Assembly: GCA_046261635.1 (NCBI GenBank)
Contig: JBHEOL010000213.1
Coordinates: 1-12,047 of the forward strand
Origin: JBHEPS01 sp046261635
GTDB taxonomy: Bacteria > Acidobacteriota > Thermoanaerobaculia > Gp7-AA8
Length of the DNA stretch: 12,047 bases
Reading direction: 5' to 3'
Shown: in pieces, positions 6,106-12,047 of the stretch
Numbering within the stretch: the stretch's first letter is position 1
Layout of the letters: each line of letters starts with the position of its first letter
The notes under the pieces: model-generated
The model's input: only the letters and a program-made list of their open reading frames with translations
Database searches by the model: none
What the model was told of the DNA's origin: nothing
Position numbers and translations under genes: made by a program

Positions 6106-9100
6106 TCACACGGACGAAGCGATGGAAGGATCTCTCCGATCCCTCCGCAGCGCGAACCTCTGCAGCAGCACCGCGACGATCGAGAGTGAGATCGCGAGAC
6201 CGACGAACGAGGCTACGCGGTACAGGCCCCCGAGCCTGCTCAGATCGTGGAGGAATCCCTTGAACACGGTCACGGAGAGAAGCGCGATCGCCGCGATCCG
6301 CGCTCCGCGCACGTCGAGGAGGATCCCCGCCACGAGCAGCCCGATCGCGAACACCGCCCATCCGAGGGTGTACGTCAGCTCCTGCGCCAGACTCGAGGTG
6401 AAGAAGTTGAACGTCAGCGCGTGCCCGACGGAGTAGAAGTCGGCGATCTCGATATTCAGAAGAAGGAAGAGGAGAAGAGTCCCGGCGCCATTCAGGAGCG
6501 GACGGAGGGCGCTCAAAGGATGCTCCTTCTCCACGTAGCGCCACAGCCACCCTCCCGCGAAGAACGCCGCCGCGGCGACCAGGTACGTGTAGAGGTACCA
6601 GTTCAGCACCGGGGTGCCGCTTCGCGGGTGATAGTCGAAGACGGCCGGGTTCAGGACGAGGCGGACGAAGACCGCGGCGAAGAGCCCCGCGGCCCAGTAG
6701 GGAAGATTGCGATGGGGGATCCGCGTGTAGAGCCAGGCGAGGGCGGCGCCCTCGAGAGCCCAACCGAGCGTCAGCCATTCGTTGTCGAGCTGGAGCGGAA
6801 TCGCGACGGTCGCATAGGCGAGCACCGCGCCGGCGAGCAGCGCGCGCGTCCCGAGATTCCCGTCGGCCCCTTCTCCTTCCCGAGGGACTCTGGTGAGGAG
6901 CAGCAGAAGGATCGCCGCGATTGCAAGGGGGACGATCCCGATGATGCCGTCGAGACGTGAAGCCTCGAACGCGTCCCGGAAGAGAAAGAAGAAGGGAACG
7001 CTCGCGGCGGCTGCCACCAGTTGCGCGCGGTGCTCGCGCGCGCTGCGCAGCGCGAAGTGAAAGCCGTAGAGCGTGAATACGAGATAGTGAAGCGAGGCGA
7101 CGGCCAGCACGACGGGATCATTGGCGGCCAGGTCTCCGGCCTCGCGGAAGATGAACAGAGCGAGGGCCCCCGACGCGACTGTCAGGAGAGCCGCGGCATG
7201 CCATCGCGCGAGAGCGGCGATGATCGTCAGGGCGAATGCGGGGATGGCGAGAAGCGCGCCCAGGGAAGCCGCGGAGAGCGTCCGCGGCGCGGCGATCGCC
7301 GAGCCGGCCATCAGCATCAGCGCGAGCGCAGGGATGAAGGCGACCGAGATCCACCCCCCGAGCTCGACGTCGTCGAACGCGAACCTTTCGCCCGCCGGGG
7401 CCATCAGCCTCCTCGCCATCAGCATCGCTCCGATCGCGAGAATCGCGAGCCCCGCCGCGGAAAGAACCGGACCGGCCATCGAGTCGGTCCTGAACCGTGT
7501 CACCTCCCACGCGATGAGAACGATCAGCGCAGCGATGACTCCCAACGCGTGCATCGAGAGACGCCGGAAATGAAACGCCGCCGCGGTGAATGCCACCGTG
7601 ACGATCGCGAGGGCTGGAAGAACCGCGCGCAGCGGCGATGGAAGCTCCGGATTGATGACGGCCGCGAAGAGAAAGAGGAACGCGCCCGTCGCGAAATAGG
7701 CATTCTCAATCGTTGCGGGGGTGGTCGCGCCCCAGACCTTCCTCTCGCGCCAGCGGCCGACTGCCGCGGTGGCGAGAGCGCCGAGGCCGACCGCCGCCGC
7801 GAGTGCGACCGTCGATTCGATGAGATCGTGCGGCGGACGCTGGACGAGCGCGACCGCGAGCAGAAGGAAGGCGATCGCGGTCGCGGCGCGATAGAGCAGC
7901 GGAAGACGGGCCCGAACGCTCTCCGCGGCCGCCGCGATCAATAGCAGCAGAAGGAGCGTGGCGAGCACAGGGAAGGCAGCCTCGAACAGGCTGCCGCGCA
8001 CGAGAAAGAGCGCGAGGAAAAAGGAACCGAGGATGAGCCATGGAGCCTGAGAGCTCGCTTCATCCTTGCCGCTCCTGCGGGCCACCGCGCCGATCACGAG
8101 TACGAGAAGAGCGAATGCGCCGTAGAGAATCGCCGCGTGAGCCACATTCGCGGCTTCCAGGTGCTCCGCACTCCAGAACGCCTGCGCGACGAGAAGCGCC
8201 AGCGCGCCCGTCGAAAAGTCACTCGCCCTTCCGCTCAGATGGGCGGAGACCGCGCAGAGCACGAAAAGGATTCCGGCCGCGGTGAAAAGCAGAAGCGGCG
8301 AGCGCGTCTCCGGCTCGCGCACGATCAGGGCCGAGAAGGTGAAGAGCAGCAGCGGCGCCGTGATCGTGCTCCGCTCGATCAGGGCGTTGTCTCCGAGTCT
8401 CCGGAGAAGCAGCGGCCCGAATGCGAACAGGGCCACGAAGACTGCGATCCAGATCAACACGGCCGGCCACGCCTCCGGCACCCATCCCCGCGCGAACCAG
8501 ACCGCGAAGACCACCAGGGTTGCGACCGCCGGGATCCCCCCGGTCACTTCATCCCGCGATTTCACCGACAGGACGGCGAGGCCGCTGACCGCGATGAGCA
8601 GAAACGCGAAGAGAAGGTGGAACCTGCTGCCGAAATCGGGAACCGTCGCCGAATAGACGGCGAACAGCAGCGGAACGATGCCGGCGAAGGCGAGGACGCG
8701 ACCGTGCACGGGCGACGGGGAATCGCGCCGCGTGGAAACGAGGTGGACCACGGCCAGGAGCGCCGGGAACGCGAGGAAGATCCCGGCCGCAATCGGAAGG
8801 CGGGACGAATCGAGGAAATTCGCCGTCCAGGCGACCTGGTAGAGCGTGGTGAACACCATGCTCACGGCCATCAGCGACGGCCATCGGCGGCGATACGCCG
8901 TCCAGGCGAGCCCGCCGTTGAGAATCAGGAGATAGGTGAACAGTGCCACCGTCCGGTCCTCACCGGCCGCGAAGAGCACCGGCGTAGCAAAGCCGCCGAG
9001 CATTCCGAGGAGCGCGATGAAGAGCGAGTCCCGGCGAATCGACAGCACCACGGCGATCACCGTCACGATCGCCATGGCGGCCACCGCGGTCCACGTCCCG

Positions 9101-9840
9101 ATCAGCGCCCACATCACCGAGGAGGCCCAGACGGTCGAATAGAGAATCGCGACCGCGGCGCCCTCGAGCGCATTGGCCGTCACCGGATAGTCGCGGGAGA
9201 AGCGCCACGAGGTGAACGCCAGCAGACCGAGTCCGGTCGCCAGGCCGATGGCCGCGCGCACGGGAGGCGTCATCCAGCCACTCTCGATCGAATAGCGAAG
9301 GAAGAAGATCGCCGCGAAAACGAGAGCGATGCCGGCGAGCCAGGAGAAGAGCCTCACGCCGACGAGATTCTCGAAGTCGAATGGGCGCTTGTGGCTGAGG
9401 ATCTTTTCCTCAGCCGCTTGGCTCGTGCTGCGGAGGAAAGGATCCTCCGCCACTTCCGCCCGCGCCGCGGCGGGAAACATCTCGGGCTCAGGCTCGTGGC
9501 TGAGGATCTTTTCCTCAGCCTCGCGGGCCGTGGTGCGGAGGAAAGGATCCTCCGCTACTTCTGCGGAAGCCTCCTGTTCGTGGCTGAGGATCTTTTCCTC
9601 AGCCGCCTGGGCCGTAGTGCGGAGGAAAGGATCCTCCGCTACGCTGGGCGGCGCCTCCCTCTGTTCGGCTGAGTCCGGTTGTGACTCCTGTGCCGCGGTT
9701 CGCCCCTGGGCGGCCAGGGTCTCATCGAGCCACCTTCGCAATTCGACGTTGTAGTCCTCGAGCGCCCGTATCCGGCCGCTCATGCCGGAAAGGCGGACGA
9801 GAAGGACGATCGCGACGATGATGACGATGAACTCGAACAT
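6106..9840 (-). CDS. DUF2339 giant polytopic membrane protein
   Basis: A 1244-residue inner-membrane protein of unknown function. Residues 3-18 form a first transmembrane helix, followed by a short helical, charged segment (about 20-45). A linker (about 46-155) holds three in-frame 21-residue repeats, VAEDPFLR...AEEKILSH, at 67-87, 95-115 and 130-150. From about 157 the DUF2339 domain begins (FENLVGVRLFSWLAGIALVF, then FFLRYSIESGWMTPPVRAAIG) and runs to the C-terminus as a long series of hydrophobic helices, closing with the typical KGFLHDLSRLGGLYRVASF and a last helix. The frame stays open upstream to 10665, but the start at 9840 is chosen because it has GGGAGG upstream, begins with the helix, and the longer version would overlap the coding region of the divergent ketoacyl synthase. 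It converges with a small membrane protein gene. Confidence 0.93.
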   Translation of the reverse strand: MFEFIVIIVAIVLLVRLSGMSGRIRALEDYNVELRRWLDETLAAQGRTAAQESQPDSAEQREAPPSVAEDPFLRTTAQAAEEKILSHEQEASAEVAEDPFLRTTAREAEEKILSHEPEPEMFPAAARAEVAEDPFLRSTSQAAEEKILSHKRPFDFENLVGVRLFSWLAGIALVFAAIFFLRYSIESGWMTPPVRAAIGLATGLGLLAFTSWRFSRDYPVTANALEGAAVAILYSTVWASSVMWALIGTWTAVAAMAIVTVIAVVLSIRRDSLFIALLGMLGGFATPVLFAAGEDRTVALFTYLLILNGGLAWTAYRRRWPSLMAVSMVFTTLYQVAWTANFLDSSRLPIAAGIFLAFPALLAVVHLVSTRRDSPSPVHGRVLAFAGIVPLLFAVYSATVPDFGSRFHLLFAFLLIAVSGLAVLSVKSRDEVTGGIPAVATLVVFAVWFARGWVPEAWPAVLIWIAVFVALFAFGPLLLRRLGDNALIERSTITAPLLLFTFSALIVREPETRSPLLLFTAAGILFVLCAVSAHLSGRASDFSTGALALLVAQAFWSAEHLEAANVAHAAILYGAFALLVLVIGAVARRSGKDEASSQAPWLILGSFFLALFLVRGSLFEAAFPVLATLLLLLLIAAAAESVRARLPLLYRAATAIAFLLLAVALVQRPPHDLIESTVALAAAVGLGALATAAVGRWRERKVWGATTPATIENAYFATGAFLFLFAAVINPELPSPLRAVLPALAIVTVAFTAAAFHFRRLSMHALGVIAALIVLIAWEVTRFRTDSMAGPVLSAAGLAILAIGAMLMARRLMAPAGERFAFDDVELGGWISVAFIPALALMLMAGSAIAAPRTLSAASLGALLAIPAFALTIIAALARWHAAALLTVASGALALFIFREAGDLAANDPVVLAVASLHYLVFTLYGFHFALRSAREHRAQLVAAAASVPFFFLFRDAFEASRLDGIIGIVPLAIAAILLLLLTRVPREGEGADGNLGTRALLAGAVLAYATVAIPLQLDNEWLTLGWALEGAALAWLYTRIPHRNLPYWAAGLFAAVFVRLVLNPAVFDYHPRSGTPVLNWYLYTYLVAAAAFFAGGWLWRYVEKEHPLSALRPLLNGAGTLLLFLLLNIEIADFYSVGHALTFNFFTSSLAQELTYTLGWAVFAIGLLVAGILLDVRGARIAAIALLSVTVFKGFLHDLSRLGGLYRVASFVGLAISLSIVAVLLQRFALRRDRRDPSIASSV
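9391..9453 (-). repeat. In-frame palindromic unit 1 in the DUF2339 gene
   Basis: This 63-bp unit encodes residues 130-150 of the DUF2339 protein. On the plus strand it has two hairpins: GCTGAGGA/TCCTCAGC with loop TCTTT (9394-9414) and GCGGAGGA/TCCTCCGC with loop AAGGA (9430-9450). The two halves are also inverted copies of each other (21 of 24 outer positions). Confidence 0.88.
9496..9558 (-). repeat. In-frame palindromic unit 2 in the DUF2339 gene
   Basis: The second 63-bp unit encodes residues 95-115. Both hairpin stems are identical to those in unit 1; only the roughly 12-nt centre and the end codon differ. It starts 105 bp (35 codons) after unit 1 starts on the plus strand. Confidence 0.88.
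9580..9642 (-). repeat. In-frame palindromic unit 3 in the DUF2339 gene
   Basis: The third 63-bp unit encodes residues 67-87. It starts 84 bp (28 codons) after unit 2 on the plus strand, again keeping frame. Its stems are identical to those of the other two units. Confidence 0.88.
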
Positions 9841-9981
9841 GGACCTGGCGCCTCCCGGGATGCGCTCCCGATCCCGAAATCCTACAACCCTTCCCCGAAA
9901 GCCGGAATCGAAGCCAGTCCAGTCAAATTTTCTCCCCCTCCCGCCTCGCCCCTCTTCAACCCGATTTCCATCAGATGTAAC
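9841..9981. promoter_or_regulatory. Divergent intergenic region
   Basis: This 141-bp gap separates the DUF2339 start (minus) from the ketoacyl synthase start (plus) and must hold both promoters. On the minus strand GGGAGG (9851-9856) is the ribosome binding site of the DUF2339 gene, 10 nt before its ATG. An AT-rich patch (CAAATTTT near 9926) is present. No convincing -35/-10 pair or operator was identified. No Shine-Dalgarno precedes the plus-strand gene. Confidence 0.5.
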
Positions 9982-11073
9982 ATGCCGCGGATGCCGCCGA
10001 TCCGACCCGTCATCGTTGCCACCGGGAGTTGCCTTCCCCTGCGCCGCATGCCGAATGATGCATTTCTCGACAGCGATTTCCGCGGGGCCGACGGAAAGAA
10101 GATCGACAAGCCGAACCGGCAGATCATCGATCAGTTCGAGGCGATCACCGGAATCCGCGAGCGGCGCTACGTCTCTGATGACCAGCTCAATTCGGACATC
10201 GCGGCAGAAGCCGGGGAGGCAGCCCTCGTCTCGTCGGGAGTCGATCGGGAAGCGCTCGACGCGATCATCGTCGCCCACAATTTCGGCGATGTGACGGCGG
10301 GGAGCCACACGCCGGACATGGTTCCCTCGCTCGCCGCGAGGGTGAAGTTCCGCCTCGGGATCCGGAATCCCGCGACCGCCGCCTGGGACCTCGTCTTCGG
10401 CTGTCCGGGGTGGCTGCAGGGGGTGATCGTCGCCGACTCGATGCTGCGGGCCGGCGCGGCGAAGCGCGTGATGGTGATCGGATCCGAAACGCTCTCCCGC
10501 GTTTCCGATCCTCACGACCGCGACAGCCTGATCTACGCCGACGGCGCCGGGGCAGTGATCCTCGAGGCGATCGAAAGTGACGAGCCGGTCGGCATCCTCG
10601 CCCACGCGGTCCGCTCCGACACGATCGAGCATCTTCAGATGCTCGTGATGGCCCGCACCTACCATCCCGACCTACTCGGTGACGAGCTCTATCTGAAGAT
10701 GGAAGGGCGGAAGCTCTACAAGTACGCGCTCCAAACGGTCGCCGGATCGATCCGGGCCTGTCTCGAGAAGGCACGTGTCGGCATCGAAGAGGTCGACAAG
10801 ATCCTCATCCACCAGGCGAATGGGAAGATGGACGAGGCGATCGTGGCCGCGCTCTACCAGTCGTACGGGCGGCCGGTCCCCCCCTCCGTCCTGCCGATGA
10901 CGATCGCCGACCTGGGAAACAGTTCCGTCGCGACCGTCCCGACCCTGCTCGATCTGATCCTGCGGGGCGAGGTGGAGGGCCACTCGATCGAAGCCGGCAA
11001 TCTCCTGGTCTTCGCCTCGGTCGGAGCCGGGATGCACATTAACGCAGCTGTTTATCGCTGGACGCAGACATAA
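9982..11073 (+). CDS. 3-oxoacyl-ACP synthase III family protein (FabH-like)
   Basis: A 363-residue thiolase-fold condensing enzyme, longer than typical FabH (about 317). The KAS III triad is complete: C141 (VFGCPGWLQG), H277 (LIHQANGKM) and N313 (LGNSSVATVP). ITGIRERRYV (55-64) and the C-terminal FASVGAGMHI (344-353) are also family features. The N-terminal insertion GKKIDKPNRQIIDQFEAI (38-55) recalls the KAS III paralogues common in Bacteroidetes rather than the canonical starter enzyme of fatty acid synthesis. The expected reaction is decarboxylating condensation of an acyl-CoA with malonyl-ACP; the acyl substrate is unknown, and no acyl carrier or fab neighbours are here. The start is uncertain: ATG at 9982 or 9991, neither with a ribosome binding site. 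The downstream gene is separated by a repeat, so it is probably transcribed alone. Confidence 0.9.
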   Translation: MPRMPPIRPVIVATGSCLPLRRMPNDAFLDSDFRGADGKKIDKPNRQIIDQFEAITGIRERRYVSDDQLNSDIAAEAGEAALVSSGVDREALDAIIVAHNFGDVTAGSHTPDMVPSLAARVKFRLGIRNPATAAWDLVFGCPGWLQGVIVADSMLRAGAAKRVMVIGSETLSRVSDPHDRDSLIYADGAGAVILEAIESDEPVGILAHAVRSDTIEHLQMLVMARTYHPDLLGDELYLKMEGRKLYKYALQTVAGSIRACLEKARVGIEEVDKILIHQANGKMDEAIVAALYQSYGRPVPPSVLPMTIADLGNSSVATVPTLLDLILRGEVEGHSIEAGNLLVFASVGAGMHINAAVYRWTQT

Positions 11074-11078
11074 GACAA

Positions 11079-11231
11079 GGCAGAAGGCAGAAGGCAGAAG
11101 TCAAGCAACGGCAGCGCTTTACGTCATCCATCGTTCGCGCTCGCCTTCAGTGCGATGGACGCTGCTTTCACTAAGGATGACGGACCTCTGCTTTTGATTT
11201 TCCTTCTGCCTTCTGCCTTCTGCCTTCTGCC
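11079..11231. repeat. Composite intergenic repeat D with inverted heptamer arms
   Basis: The left arm is three GGCAGAA units (11079-11099), starting 5 bp after the ketoacyl synthase stop. The right arm is four TTCTGCC units (11204-11231). The core is bounded by GTCATCC (11123-11129) and GGATGAC (11175-11181), an inverted pair, and contains TTCGCGCTCGC, related to the arms of the elements at 121-315 and 5473-5607. It could form the 3' end structure of the upstream mRNA, but no U-tract terminator is visible. Confidence 0.75.
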
Positions 11232-11246
11232 TTGATCTGATTTCCT

Positions 11247-11261
11247 GGTTTGCCCCAAACC
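11247..11261. promoter_or_regulatory. Small perfect palindrome upstream of the M16 peptidase gene
   Basis: GGTTTG-CCC-CAAACC is a 6-bp stem with a 3-nt loop, 55 bp before the ATG at 11317. It could be an operator or just a chance inverted repeat; no flanking promoter hexamers are convincing. Confidence 0.25.
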
Positions 11262-11307
11262 CCGATACAGTTCCCGCGTACAAACAACCGCAGTCCCACC
11301 CCCAGAC

Positions 11308-11312
11308 GGAGG
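11308..11312 (+). promoter_or_regulatory. Ribosome binding site of the M16 peptidase gene
   Basis: GGAGG lies 4 nt before the ATG at 11317 and fixes the start, which leads straight into a signal peptide. Confidence 0.85.
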
Positions 11313-11316
11313 TTTC

Positions 11317-12047
11317 ATGCAAAGAACCGCTTCACTTCTGCTTCTCGCGCTCCTGTTCACCATACCGGTCAACGGTCAGCCATCCGACGCGGCCGTTCCG
11401 AAGATCGAGTTCGAAAAGTACACGTTGCCGAACGGGCTCGACGTCATCCTTCACGTCGACCGCAAGCTCCCGATCGTCCATGTCAACCAGTGGTATCACG
11501 TCGGCTCGAAGAACGAGCGCGAAGGGCGGACCGGGTTTGCCCACCTCTTCGAGCACATGATGTTCCAGGGATCGAAGAACGCCTCGGGTGAGTACTTCAC
11601 CTACGTCGAGACCGCCGGCGCCAACCTTCGTGAGGGAGGCGTCAACGGCACGACGAGCAACGACCGGACGAACTACTTCGCCACGGTCCCGCCGGGAAGT
11701 CTCGAGTATCTGCTCTGGCTCGAGTCCGACCGGCTCGCGACGCTGACCGAAGCTCTCGACCAGGCCAAGCTCGACAACCAGATCGAAGTCGTCCGGAACG
11801 AGCGGCGGCAGGGCCTCGAGAATCAGCCCTACGGCCGGTGGTACACCCTGATCGCCGAGAACCTCCATCCCGCCGGGCACCCCTACTCCTGGTCCGTGAT
11901 CGGAAGCCACGAGGACCTGGAAGCCGCGTCGCTCGACGACGTGAAGGAGTTCTTCCTTCGCTACTACACCCCGAACAACCTCACCCTCGTCGTCGCCGGC
12001 GACTTCGATGTCGATGAAGCGAAGAAGCTCGTCGCGAAGTACTTCGG
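11317..12047 (+). CDS. Secreted M16 family zinc peptidase (partial, 3' end outside window)
   Basis: The first 243 residues of an insulinase/pitrilysin-type metallopeptidase; the frame is open at the window end. Residues 1-20 form a signal peptide (MQRTASLLLLALLFTIPVNG), so it acts in the periplasm or outside. The inverted zinc motif HxxEH is HLFEH: H76 and H80 bind zinc, and E79 is catalytic. The third zinc ligand is probably E157 or E162 in IEVVRNE. The preceding LPNGLDVILHVDRKLPIVHV and following GSKNASGEYFTYVETAGANL are typical of the active N-terminal domain. NGTTSNDRTNYFATVP (110-125) and the strand NLTLVVAGDFD (221-231) complete the fold. Family members carry a second, inactive M16 domain either in the same chain or in a neighbouring gene; which applies here lies beyond the window. 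Its substrates are unknown. Confidence 0.93.
   Translation, partial: MQRTASLLLLALLFTIPVNGQPSDAAVPKIEFEKYTLPNGLDVILHVDRKLPIVHVNQWYHVGSKNEREGRTGFAHLFEHMMFQGSKNASGEYFTYVETAGANLREGGVNGTTSNDRTNYFATVPPGSLEYLLWLESDRLATLTEALDQAKLDNQIEVVRNERRQGLENQPYGRWYTLIAENLHPAGHPYSWSVIGSHEDLEAASLDDVKEFFLRYYTPNNLTLVVAGDFDVDEAKKLVAKYF

Noticed and set aside
8137..9672. A 511-codon plus-strand open frame opposite the DUF2339 gene
   Set aside because: It is very rich in Arg, Glu and Gln and lies antisense to a clear membrane-protein gene. Its only ordered part is the mirror reading of the palindromic units.
9841..10665. N-terminal extension of the DUF2339 protein
   Set aside because: It would be antisense to the catalytic region of the ketoacyl synthase. 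The internal start has a ribosome binding site and begins with the expected helix.

Overview
The window is GC-rich bacterial DNA with dense genes of strong GC3 bias. It looks like a chromosomal segment from an Acidobacteriota-like (possibly Thermoanaerobaculia or related) or similar uncultivated Gram-negative lineage. That placement is inference from the gene mix (LDH-like malate dehydrogenase, DUF2339 giant membrane protein, secreted M16 protease, KAS III paralogue) and from the repeat-filled intergenic spaces. No plasmid, phage, transposase, CRISPR array, rRNA or tRNA was recognised.

Layout: 1-568 is a non-coding, repeat-bearing region, and any gene at the left edge cannot be resolved. mdh (569-1495, +) is followed by a 111-bp element made of five consecutive hairpins. 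A PolB-exonuclease-like 3'-5' exonuclease (1694-2638, +) and guanine deaminase guaD (2666-3964, +) are 27 bp apart and probably co-transcribed. Next come a secreted four-repeat DUF5666-like protein (4197-5411, +) and a small two-helix membrane protein (5736-6098, +). The small gene converges with a 1244-residue DUF2339 membrane protein (6106-9840, -) across only 7 bp. Divergent from that gene is a FabH-like ketoacyl-ACP synthase III (9982-11073, +). A secreted M16 zinc peptidase (11317 onward, +) is cut by the window end.

The protein-coding genes are mostly ordinary housekeeping or accessory genes with no evident shared pathway. The interesting content is the repeat biology. (1) Three copies of a 63-bp hairpin-bearing, strand-symmetric palindromic unit sit in frame inside the DUF2339 gene, in the manner of Rickettsia palindromic elements; both strands of the unit encode nearly the same peptide. 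(2) Three intergenic spaces share one architecture: (GGCAGAA)n just after or inside the upstream gene's stop, a core carrying GTCATC/GGATGAC-type motifs, then (TTCTGCC)n before the next gene, so the transcript could fold into a long stem. (3) Two copies of a core module (about 191-240 and 5479-5532) are inverted relative to their common flanking arm. (4) The guaD C-terminus has been extended by reading into a heptamer array. I see no multi-gene defence or biosynthetic system here.
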